Position numbers and translations under genes: made by a program. A DNA stretch of 64,000 bases from Symsagittifera roscoffensis. Its lineage: Eukaryota; Xenacoelomorpha; Acoela; Convolutidae. Shown piece by piece: positions 21,720-33,600 of the stretch (position 1 is its first letter; the number at the start of each line of letters is the position of its first letter). The stretch covers positions 53,170,750-53,234,749 of the forward strand of contig NC_087070.1 in the NCBI RefSeq assembly GCF_963678635.1, read 5' to 3'. The notes under the pieces are model-generated. The model did no database searches, was not told the DNA's origin, and saw only the letters and a program-made list of their open reading frames with translations.

Positions 21720-24700
21720 AAATTCTCAGTCTTGAAAGGAAAAATCAGAACTCAGTTTGGTTGAAGGAAAAAAAGAGCACAACCACGCAATTTGTGAAAC
21801 ATTTTCGTTCTCAATCAAATTGAGAACGTTTTTTTTTCCAGAGAGATTTGAAACAGGGCAAATGAACAAACACAGAAAAATCATTCTTTCCGCTGTAACT
21901 CGGAAGCCAAATTTCAACGAGTCGAGTAATCTTTGCAACTAAACACTTGCTGTGCCGGAGATTTAACGCAACCGCCGATTTTAATGATTTTCATCAACCT
22001 GAATAAAGTTTAAGCTCCATTTATAAAGAGGTGCTGTTTATCGCCCTAAGCAAATTGGTAATGGCGTGAGATTTTACCGGTTTGATGAAAACGTTTAACT
22101 TCAACCTGATGGGCAGACTTTATAAGGATAAGACTTGTGTCGCAAACCGCCAAGATTTCAAAACTGCGAGTTATATGCACATTTGCTTGTCATTAATTTT
22201 GAATTCGTTCTGTGTCAAGACACGAGTTAAAAGCGTTTCTGCATACGCTGTTCAACTTGCTTTGATCTCTGAAAACCCAAAAAAGCAAGCGAAGGCTATC
22301 TGCTTGCCAAATGAAACGACAATCGTTTTCTGACTCTTCAGCTAAAATTATCTGTCTAACGAAAAATGAAAATGTTTTATTGTAATCACGAGCAAAAACT
22401 ATCAAATTACTCAGTCATTAGATTGAAAAGATAATGGTTTTCCTTTAATCGAGAGACGTTTTGATGACTGCGTCAACAGCGATACCAGTTCTCGCTTTAC
22501 TGAGAAAAGGATAGCAAAAAACTACGTCCTAATGAGTTTTGGTATATAGAATATTGACTTTCAAGAGCAGCGGTGACTCGATTTACTCTCGAAACCAGTC
22601 CTATTATATGGCTTCGATACCTGCGTCATCAGAAGTGTTGGTTTCGATAGACTAGAAGCGGTAAAAACCGTGCAAAGAAGATGAGTCTTTTGCATGAAAA
22701 CATATCAGATATGACACTGCTGTAAATTAGTGATAGATTAAAAGTCACATTCTAATCAAGTTGCAGGAGGTTCAACCTCCGCTCTTTTTCTGAAAACAAT
22801 GTCAAGGGAGTGAATGAGCTACAAACTTTGGTGTGGCAAAAACTGGTAAGTCAGCTATGGCAATACCTTAATAGCCATGGACTCAAGTCAAAGTGTGTCG
22901 AGGATAATTAGTAATTATAAAACTCATTCACCAAACTTAAGTTCTCTGATAGTAACGAGTTGGTAGCACATTGTCAAAAGGTTAGAAGAGTTCATTGTGC
23001 TAAAGAAAACAGAGAGTGGACAAACCGCATCAAACCATAAACCATAAAGTAGTACAGAAATTGACATACGCTCTGTTCCTACAGAGTTGCCCTGTTAGAA
23101 AATCAACTGATAAGCTGCCAAGTTTTGAGCGCGCTATCTTAGCGTGTCCACTGAAAAGGTAAATGAAAGCCGACAAGGGCGTCATGAACTCTACCGTTTA
23201 AATATCAAAATTCCGGTGGATCTATTTCATTTCTTTTGTTGGTGTTGATGACTCGATAAAATTAGAAAGCTTTACCCCCGAAGCTGTCAGGAACTGATTA
23301 TCATAAGCAGCGCAACAAAAATTAGCACTTGAAGAGGAATTACCTGTTGTGCAAATAGTAAAGTATGTTCCGACCACAGTTAATACTGTGCTTTGAGTGT
23401 TGAGGGTTTAGTTCTAAGTTAATTTTATTAATCGGTTTCAATATTAAATATACTGTCTTGTCTGACTTATATCTGGTAATTTTGCGTAACACTTAAGTGG
23501 CTTTTGAGTAAAAAAAAGGAAAAAAACTACAAAATTTTTTACATCCAAATACAAAGTTACTTTCCCACATCAAGGCCGAAGCAAAAACATGGTAAAAAAT
23601 GTTTAACTGAGAGGGTCAAAATCTAGCGAAAGTTGGTCAAGCATGACAAATAAGGAATACGTCCATTAGCTCGACACGGGATCTCTGTTCATGATTTTGA
23701 GATTACATTACATCATTCCTTTGAGATTACTCGACCGCCAAGCTAAAGTTTCATTTTCAATTGGCATGTTTTTGTCAAACATGCTGAGTTCCTGGTGTTA
23801 AAAAGCAACAATAACTCATTTGTTAGAAAAAATATGAACACTTTTCTAATATAATAGTTTGTGAATAGGCTCTTTTAAAAAATGAATGGTAATTCAATGC
23901 ACCGCAAATGCAATTCAATTGCAGTTAAAAGTTCTGAGCTATGCGCCTGCATGAAATGGTTGTCGTACATTTTGATAACTTCCATTGTCAGTTTGTGGTT
24001 GCAATGACTTCTATTTTAAAATGCATTTCATCTCAAACTTTCTTTTAAGCTAAATTCAATCTTAAAACGCAAATGATCAAAAAAATTCAACTCAACTTTA
24101 GTTAGGTCAAGGAATCTTTTATGCAAGATTAGAGCAAGAAATTCAACCTCAGGAGCAAGGAATCTATGACTGATCAAAGGTAAATTTGTTCCATTTAAAA
24201 ACCCCTTCCATCCCATCTTCCAAATCTTGAAAGATTGATGAAAACAATATCGAACTAAACCGCTGATACAAACAGTGTGAAAAGCTGTAGCCCATTTGAG
24301 GTGATGCCAGTGAACGCTACGCTCCCCTGAAGGGTTTATCCTCTTGGCCACTCATTCACTATAGTGCTTTGAGAGATAGAGAGAGCTTAGAAAAGCAGTT
24401 GTTTCATCTAAAAAAGGTCGACCAACGTTTTCGATTTTTTTTGTTATCGAAAATATTTCAATTTTTTTCGTATTCGATTTTTTTACAAAAAAAATTATAT
24501 CCCCTCTTGGTTAATGAAGGAGCTGCGAAAATGAGCTTGAATTTTGAACCTCTAGAGATTATGTAGGCTCTTATTTAGTACTTGTGAAACTTTTTGAGGC
24601 AAGCATTGGAGAAAAAGTTTTCGTTGAAATATAAAATATCTTGACAACTAAGCATCCTTGTTTTGATGCCTTGTCTGAAATCGATTACCCGAAATAAAAA

Positions 24701-27700
24701 AAAACTCGATTGACATTTTTATGCATTCAAGATCAGGATACTAACAGAAACACCAACTTGGGAGTTCTAAATTCCCAACTCAATTGTCCTTTTTCAACTC
24801 GTTTGCAAAGTTTTAAGTTCAAACTGGCTATCCAATGGCATGGAATGGTACCTAGTTGCTGGGCTACTGTACAACTCACTGGCTCTCACATTTTTTCTTT
24901 TATTTGAAGTGCTAAAATTTTCGTTACCTTTGAGTAAACGAACCACTCAAAACTAACCTTTATAAGTAAATACGGCACCAAATTAGCATCAGTTTTTTCC
25001 GTGTTTTTTTTCAAGGCGAGGATAAACAATCTTGTGAGCTCAAACTTTTTTTTCTACTTTTGTTGACGAAGGTCAAAAGCTGACGAACTTAAAATGAAAT
25101 ATAAATGCCCGAGTAAGGTTTTAAAACAAAAATACGGATGCTTATTTGTCTGTAGGTAGTTTAAAAAACTAAGCTCTATCAAGAAATGAAAGCGTTTCCG
25201 ACGAAATCAATGAATGTTTTTATTTCCGGTTGCAAAGAAGGAATCAGGAAACACCGACTTAAATATGCAACGAAAAATGACCGGAATTTATGACAGATGC
25301 CATCATATATTTTTGTTCTTTTTTTGAGCTTTCGACATAGAATTGTAGATTCCGTTTGTCAGTCGAGTTTTATTACGTAAATAATATACTTACCAGCGCT
25401 ATAGTACAGAAAAAAAGTACTGAAAAATCAACGAAAATGCCTCAAGAGAAAAAATTTTAAATTTACACTTCTTTGACCAAATTTTATATCTTTTCTTGTT
25501 ACTGAGAACAAAATATTATGCCCTTGACAGGAGTTTACAAAGATAAGTGAGTAAATAATCCTAGGAAAGCGAGTAAATAATCCGACAACTGTCAAATAGT
25601 TCAGATGAGGATTGATTTAAGTAAGAAAAGGGTTTGGAGAAAAATAGAGTGTGAATCAATTTTAAGACAAACTTTATTGATGAAACTCAAAGCAAAATTA
25701 ACAGGATTCTAAATTGATCCAAATTTTTAGTTTTTGTTTTTTTACTCACAATTTACGCTTTCCAACTAAAATTGGACAATTCATAAACATTTGAACCTGT
25801 GAATAATTATTACTATAAAGAAGATGTGTAAAATAAGACTTAAATCGGTTTTTTTTTGTTTTGAAAGGTTTTAATTTGAAACTTATCAGTTTATAATTCA
25901 GTTAAACTAGTTTTCAACATTAAATTTTGACTTCATTTTGATCAAACAACATAGAAATTAAAAAAGATCAAAGCTATCCAACTCTTATTTAGACAGGGTA
26001 AATTATAAGTAAATCATAAAAAGTAAAATGTGGTTTTCACTTGAAGTCGAGAGTTTTAGCCCAATTTTAAGCAAGATTTGAGCGGTTTGAATGGTTTTTA
26101 TAGACAATTGCGCTCAAACTCCTGCTCTAGAAGGAGCGGTTTGAGTAAATGTTGACAGGGTTTCTCAAAAACGTTTAGCGGTTTTTAATTTGACTTCATA
26201 AGAGAAGTAATCAGCATTGAGACTTTTTTCTGGGCCCTGGAACCCTGCTGCAAATATACCTTCGAGAACAATTTGTAAAAAATGGTCAAGATTTGCAAAG
26301 ATTTGAGCGGTTTCCAGCAATTTGATTGTTTCTTGCTAATATTCGAGCAGTTTTTAAACCGTTTGGACGGTTTGACTGCAATTGTCTAAAATAGTTGCTC
26401 AAACCACTCAAATGTTGAGCAGTTTTTGATGGGATCTCGACTAGGGTCGTAATGATAATTGACTTCAAGTCAACTAAAGGCACTATAAGTGCAATTGTTC
26501 CCAGATGATTTTTTCAGTTTTTTCCTGATTTGCTACGAAAAACTGCGTTGAGTTTTGTGGAAAAATGGAATTTTTTCAATTATGCCCGAATTTACTATTA
26601 ATCACCACAGGAACCAATATAATAGAGGATTTTTAAGGAATTTAAAAAAATAAATAAAAATGTTTCCGGTATACAACTACAACTCTCCTTGAGTGTCTGT
26701 AGATCATCTTGAGCTTGTTACTATTTTGGGCACAATTTTTGCTCAATTTCGCGCAAAAAAAAAAACAAAAATATAAAATTTAATTGAGGATAGAAAACTG
26801 ATTTTTCACAACTTCAGAAAAAGTATATCGGTTTTTGCGATTGCCGGATGAATTTCATTTGCTATCCAATTAATTTAAACCAATTCTTGGGTTGTGAAAT
26901 TCTACTTAATCATAAATTCTCTGTAGACATCTTTTTTATTGATTTAAAAACGTTTTTGATCCCAAAGCTTACATATGTTTTTTTTGTTTTAAATTGATTC
27001 TTCATTTGAAATCAATTTTAAATATGTTAAATCAATGCAAAAATAATTTTATTTTAACGAGTTTTTCTAAACAGGTAGGCACAATCAAATGCTAATTGTG
27101 ACTTTGATTGTTTGTAAGAGTTTAAAAATTGTGCGTACTGCATAATGAGAGAATTGGCATTTTTAAGTGCCGAATTGTTCTTGAGTTGTCAAACAAAAGC
27201 ACTGTTTTTTTGCAGACGGTAACTATGGGAATTTATTCTCGTCTCGGTGGATGCAGTTTTTTTTGTAAAAAAAAATCCAATTAAATTCCTTCCATTACTA
27301 TTTCGAAACAAATCATTTGTAATTGTAAGAGTTTGAACTACCATTGTACTCTCATTTTGACTAATTTTATCCGAAGTCGAGTCCAGCACAAAGTGGTTTC
27401 GACTTTTCTGTTTGTACTAACTTGAATTTTTTACCAAATTACTTTTGGACAAGCTATTTACATTGTCTCAAAGATCTGGACAATCTGAGATCAATTTCTA
27501 AAAAATAATAATTTATTTCAAATAATTTGTCCCGAAGTCAGAAATTGTTCCTCGTTGAATATAGGCGAACTACGTGGTCTTATTATATCGTATATAGAGG
27601 TTGAAGTCATCACTTTGTACTTAATGTGAAAAACTTTAGAAAAAAACTCCAACACATCGGTCAACCGAATTTCTAGAGCGAAAGATCTATCAATAGAAGT

Positions 27701-27710
27701 ATAAACAATT
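21720..27710. other. Six kilobases with no recognised gene
   Basis: Only short, unsupported reading frames are present. The part at about 22000-23400 is less AT-rich than its surroundings and could be a decayed element, but I recognise no motif. Degenerate copies of GAGCGGTTTGA and its complement cluster at 26080-26430. A short tandem GCGAGTAAATAATCC lies near 25550-25590. Confidence 0.4.
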
Positions 27711-27711
27711 C

Positions 27712-27902
27712 GGCTCTTTTTCCCCCAGCTGCAAATTTTTATAGTTAAAATTACTGTTTAGATTGTCAGATTGTCATGAAAATTGAGACGCAGACTAACT
27801 TAGCAATGACATACAAGTTTGGTCTTCATAATCAACCTTGTAAGACCACACGTTAGACCTTAAAATTGATGCTCGTTTGAGGTGGGGGGAAAGAAAAGAG
27901 CC
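27712..27902. mobile_element. MITE with GGCTCTTTTTCC termini, copy 1
   Basis: 191 bases with inverted ends GGCTCTTTTTCCCCC and GGGGGGAAAGAAAAGAGCC. Flanks AACAATTC and AGCAGTTC match at 6 of 8 bases, consistent with an old 8-bp duplication of hAT type. The interior, read on the minus strand (ACAAGGTTGATTATGAAGACC), matches copy 2 at 34190-34390. Confidence 0.65.
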
Positions 27903-27976
27903 AGCAGTTCTTTAATTGCGTTTTTTGCTACCTAACAAACTGATTAACTGCAGATGCGTTTTCCAATTGCCACGCT

Positions 27977-28240
27977 CATGGGTGGATTTAGAATTTTCTT
28001 TTCTGAGGGGGGGTGGGGAGGGGGTTTAAAAAACTTTCAAAATGTTGTTGGCCTTTTTAGTCTTTTTTGAAATCAACCGAATAGATTTTCTAAGCTCTAC
28101 CAGATCACTTTTATGACCACAATTTACACAATTTTTCTGCGCCGCAGCGAATTTTTCAGGCGTTTCTAGGCAACTTTGGAAAATTTAGACAAAAAATTCG
28201 CGGTTTTTGGAGAGCGCTTCTCCCTAAAAGTTAGGTTATA
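27977..28240. mobile_element. hAT-like non-autonomous element, degraded
   Basis: Starts CATGGGTGGATTTAGAATTTTC, then a G-rich run and TTTCAAAATGTTG as in the copy at 222. The segment 28155-28215 is the inverted counterpart of 35-95. The right terminus is not identifiable. Confidence 0.45.
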
Positions 28241-29370
28241 TTAACGCCTAAGGCGCATTTAAGAAATATGAGGGTCTCTAAGAAATTGAATTAGTAAATA
28301 CTAACAAAATGGGGAGCTTTTGGGTCGTCAGGTGGTCCAACCCTCATTAGGTCGTCATTTTCCAAAATCTACCTTTCAAAAGTTTTTTTCTACTTTTTCA
28401 AGCTCACTAATTTTAATGGTGTTCAAAGGTCACCTTTCAAAAAAGTTACTTTGATCGGAATGCGTAAGAAACTGCGGATAAAATTTAATCACTTCATTTT
28501 TGCTATATTCTTACTGAAAATTAGTTTTTTTCGTTTTTTTAATTTTTTTTCAAATTATTTCAAAAACTGCATTTCTTGCAAAAATTGCTTCTAGGTAACC
28601 AGCCTTAAGAAAATGGTTGTGAACAAAACTTTTTACCCCTTTAACTATTCGAAAAACACTTGTGACACGCCACTGACCGAAGCAGTGTAAAAATTAACGG
28701 TTAATTGATAAGAAGAAGGAAAGTTTTTCAGAAGCCTCGCAAACTTACGAAAAATCAATCGATATCAATCGAACAAAAATGAACAATAATTTTTAAGCAA
28801 CAGATAATCAGTACATTGCCAAAAAAGGCAAATTATTAAGTATAGTAGTTTGAATCAGAAAAGTTTCTAAAACTTTCTAGTAGGGGTGGGTTTTCAAAAT
28901 AACTTTTTGTCGATCTTTTTTTTAGGTCGACCAAATTGATTTCGATCTCTCCCCCAACTTACTACAAAAACTCTTTCGCTAAAACGCTAAATCTATTTTT
29001 TTTAAACGGAAAAATAGATATATAGAAATTAGAGTTTAAATGATTGCAACGCAAATTACATAAATAAATGGATAGGTTGGGTCGTTTATTGTTTCAAACA
29101 TTGAGAATGTGTAGGAACTTTGTATTCGGGTGTGTCTTTTTCCTTTCAATTTTTTTCTTCTCGCAAAATCAGGTACCTTAAATAATCATTGGATAAGTAT
29201 ATCATTTTAACTTATGATTCGCACGACAATTTCAAATAATGTAAGACGTTTTCTCAGTGTCAATTAAAATGTTTGATTTTTGGTCTTGCAATTAAAGTGA
29301 GCGAGTTGGCTTTGTTTGTTATATCAACTATTAGCAGTTACTACATATAATCGTCGAAACGGACGGAGAG
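28241..29370. other. Unrecognised DNA
   Basis: No gene seen. A short piece at about 28885-28985 (GTCGATCTTTTTTTTAGG then CCAAATTGATTT) resembles the inside of the hAT-like elements at 39205 and 17415. Confidence 0.35.
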
Positions 29371-29387
29371 ATGAAACAGTTTCATCG
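29371..29387 (+). CDS. Candidate first coding exon of the sulfotransferase
   Basis: ATG-AAA-CAG-TTT-CAT-CG followed by GTGATT would end in phase 2 and join in frame to an acceptor at 30486, giving a short basic cytoplasmic tail before the membrane anchor. This is inference from phase and a plausible start only; the donor is weak, and other upstream exons are possible. Confidence 0.22.
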
Positions 29388-30486
29388 GTGATTCGAAAAA
29401 CAACAAAAAGAAATTTCAAAAGTTGTCGCAGTGCTAAGAAAAACTGGTTTTTGAGTTTCAGTTCAATTTTGAGCAAGTAAAGCAATCGAGCAGGCCTATT
29501 ATAGGAAGATAAGCCGTGGAACTTCGGTTTTGCTCCAATAAAATTAATTATGAAAGTTTTTTAGCACTATCTAAGGAATAAAAAAAGCTTCAGAAAACAG
29601 AAAAAAAAAGATTTTTTTGATTCATTGTGTTTTTGTAATTTTTCGAAAAAACGATATATTTGCTTTTTTTTACATATGATTGTCAAAATTTTCAAAGTTT
29701 TAGTTTTTCAAATCCTGTTATGGCACCACGCACAATAAATGACAGTAATTTGAAAAAATACATACATTTTTTTTTAGGTAAACTTTTTATGAATATGGTC
29801 GGACTATTATTTGCTAACGTGCACATTAACCGGTTATCCTTGTTTTTTTAGTTATCTTTTTATTCTAATATGTTGCTGGTGGTGTCTTTGATCAAAACAC
29901 TTGCTGGCACACCCCTGAAAGATCTACTTCTGGTTGATTGGTCTGGTTTATTGGTTCCGTGTACAAACCTTTTATTTGTTGTTTCCTTTTTGTTTTCAGG
30001 GTGTAAGTTTCTACAAGATTTTTAGCTGGGCATAGTTAGTTTTTATGGCCGTTTTGTTGCTGTTTAAAAAGAAAGCAATTGTAAAAAATTTTTTTTAAAG
30101 AGAAAACATAAAAATAAATGACTAGTGGCAAAGAACATGATGCATAGAAGATTCAAACCGGTTTCGCCGTCAGTTTTTCACAGTCAATTTCAATCAAAAC
30201 AGTCCTTGTTGGGTTATTTTTTAACTTCTGTTAGAAGTGATTTTAGAAAATTGCCTTTTTGATGCTTGTCTTAAAAATCAAAGAATTGATAAATCATTTT
30301 GGCAAGGAAACTTTTTTCAGTTTGCTCATGATAAGAAAATTCTTTTATCAGGTTAAAGAAAAAAGCGATTTATTTTTGTCTGATTTTATCCATAACCGCC
30401 TGTAAAAAACTAAGATGTCTTGCAACAATAACAAAATCTTTTTTCCCGTTTAGCATTCAGTATTTTGGTTGATGCTTTAGCTGCAG

Positions 30487-30671
30487 TTTCTCACTTAGAA
30501 GCAGACAAATTCGTCGATTCGGCCTTCGCATCTTCCTCGGCTCCCTTTTTCTGCTTTTATTCAGCAATGTCAGCGTGGTCGTTGTTTTTCAAAACTCGTT
30601 TGAAAAAATTATCAGAGAGCAAGAGGTCACGGGATCGAATCCAGACTATGTCCAGAGCAACAATAAAACAG
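30487..30671 (+). CDS. Sulfotransferase exon: cytoplasmic tail, membrane anchor and stem
   Basis: The coding frame is the one reading IFLGSLFLLLFSNVSVVVVF then FEKIIREQEVTGSNPDYV, not the overlapping frame that runs open through the next intron. Evidence: the hydrophobic anchor preceded by Arg residues, and a phase 1 donor (AAAACAG|GTTATA) that fits exon 30781. The 5' boundary could instead be the AG at 30498 or nearby. Confidence 0.65.
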
Positions 30672-33600
30672 GTTATAACGGACAATAAAATATCAATTGC
30701 ATTTTTTTGTCTTTTTAGTTTTAATAACCATAACATTGAGACGAAAAAAGTATATTATTTTTACATTTTTTTTTTCATAGATTCAGCCTATGGCTTCAAT
30801 GTGAAATTAATAAGCAAAAAGGTGAAACTTGACGAGTCACAACTAATCCAAGAACGTCTCTCTGACCGAATAGCCCATGGACCTTTTCTCGGCTGTGACG
30901 GCCTAATTAGAGACATGGCTCTTCCCTACGCTCCGGCGGCATTTCACCCAAAAGTCCTCAATTGGACTCGGCAATATTCATCAACCGAGATGTGCAAAAC
31001 AAAAGATGTTTGGAACGCAACTTGTTGTCAGACTGTTTATTTTTGGGGCAGTGGAAAATGCGGCAGTACGACTATGGCAATGTTACTCAAACATGACCCG
31101 AACGTTGGTTATAAATTTTACGACCCTACTTCCGGTTTTGTCGACGGGGGCAAAGAAGCGTGTTGGGCACAGTCGTCTTCTGGCCAGAAAGAGTTTTTCA
31201 AATTGTTTCCAAAATCAAAATGCGGCACTAATACATCAGAGGTTGAGAATGGACTAGGTTATAATATAATCATTTTTGCAAAGACTTCTTCTCAATTAAT
31301 TGAATTTTGAAAGTTAAAATAGGTCAATAAAAATGAAAAATTTCGAGTTAAAAAGGAAAATAAAAGTTTAGAAGAATTGGATTGGAAAAATTGAGGATAG
31401 TTCTAAAATATGTTTTTTTTTGTGGTTCATCTCAACTTCTGTGATCAGTGTGGTAGTGCTAACTCGGATGGTCAGACCTTAATTCTAGATGGGTGCCCGA
31501 GGTACTCAAGAATTACTGAGGTAGGTCACTTCATGGTTTTATTTCTTCGAAAAAATAATTTCGCATTCCGGCGCTTTTCCCTACAAACTCAGTTTATGAC
31601 GATAATAATTCCCGTTTTCCTATTCGCGAGGATCTATGAAAGGCTTTGCAGTCTGTCTAAGCATAATCCGTTTCTAAAGTTAAGGTAAAAATTCATTGAA
31701 TGAGTTCGAACGAAATCTTGTGTGTTCAGCGGTGATTCAAATCGAATTTAAACATTTCCAGCTGTTTAAAATGTTTTTCAGCGTCGTAAAACGAGATTTA
31801 AATTTTCTTAATTGATTTTTACCGCACCTTCGAAGTTAACGGTATTTGAACATTTCCATTATGGTAAAATTGTTGATCTATTTTAAGCTCAGCGCGATTT
31901 GCTTAAGCGCGGTTTAGAATTATTTGCACTCCACTATCTTTATTCGAAATTGAACTGATGCAGGCCCAATTGGTTCCACCAATTCCCAGCAAGGTTCAAA
32001 TTATAAACACTAAGTAGCTGACATTGACTTTGACTAGGTACTTGATGTCTTCAATGACAAAACTAGTTTGGACAACCAACATTAAACAGTAAACGAACCA
32101 TTGTGAAATGAGTTTTGAAACACCTAGAGAACGATGTTTGACTTGAAGTTCTAGGTTTATTGTGCAAAATTTTATTGCAATGGGTAAATTTTAGTTGTTC
32201 AAACAGTTTTTCATTTATATGAACTATAGAAGATGCCCAAGTATTTTGAAATGGAGTGTTTTCAAGAATTCTTTGAACTTATAAAAATCGTCAAAAACTG
32301 CAATTGCAAATTTATGTGTGAAAAATCCGTTACGAGGCCAAAATGTGCATTCTGTGCATTGTAAGTAGATTCCGTAACAGGCCAAAATCAGATTTGTCCC
32401 GGAATCTGCAACATTAATAGTTTTCTTTGATCTTCTTAGCTGTTTTGTATTCCACAAACAAATACCTAAAAGACTTTACCACTCAAAACCGCTCCAGAAA
32501 TAGGCAAATTTGCGGTAACCGCAACTGTATTTGCGGAATCCAGAACAATTCGTGGAATCCACAAACAAACAATTAGACATGTGTATTGTTAAAATGAGCT
32601 GTTGCGGAATCCGCAACTGTAAGCGGTATCCGCGAATTGTTAGTGGAAATCGCAAATTGTAAATGGAATCTGCATTTTGTTTGCGGAATCCGTTTACATA
32701 TATGTTTATATCTTTTAAAGTTTTTATATTTTAATTACAAGATGGAGACCAGCAAGTTCAATCTCAATTACTTAATTACTGCGTTGATCAGATACCTGTT
32801 GCAAAGCCTGCCGTTCGATCCCAATTCCTTTCAAAAAACCAGCTTCAGAATTTGGGGTTGATGGAATTTCAAATACTTACCAGTATGTGGGATCAATGGA
32901 ATCACAAATACTGAACTAATTCGGCGATATACTGTGCATTGTTTTTCTAAACACCCTCAACCCATTGACTTCAAATAATTATTTTATTCCAAAGTATTCC
33001 AGTACTTGGAATTCCATCAATCCCAAATACTGACTAGTATTTGGGATCGATGAAATCCCAAATACTAACAAATCGGCGATATGCTGTGCGGTGTGTTTCT
33101 GAACACTTTCAACCCAATGACTCCAAATAAAGAATTTCTTCCATATTTATTCCTTGATATTCCAGTATTTGAGATTCCTTCAATCCCAAACACTGAAAAA
33201 TCGGCGAAATGCTGTGCGGTGTGTTTCTGATCACTTTCAACCCAATTTATTCAGTGTTTTTTTTCCAAAAGTATGAGCCCAAAAAATGCTTGTTGGGATA
33301 TGTATCCCAAATACTAGAAACTGATATCCACCAATTTAGTTATCCAAGGTCCTAAACTTTTAAAATCCGCATTGCTAAAGATAAGCATTCCAGCTCTAGC
33401 TTTTAATTGTTCATATGCAAATTGGTAATCAGCAAAATTAGGAGTCCAATTAAAGTTTACGGATTCCACTTACATTTGGGGATTCCACTTACAGTTGCGG
33501 AACGCCAAAAAACTGGCTAACACTGCTTGTTGCGGAATCTTTGACACAACAAATGTGCCAACAAAGTTTACGTTACAGTTATTTGTACGCGGAATCGACG

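Noticed and set aside
30465-31310. A 281-codon open frame as the sulfotransferase N-terminus
   Set aside because: It reads through the 30672-30780 intron. Its first part has no membrane anchor or family match, while another frame gives the anchor and splices in phase.
32764-32830. Second tRNA-like head (CGTTCGATCCC box B)
   Set aside because: There is no convincing box A or acceptor stem upstream.
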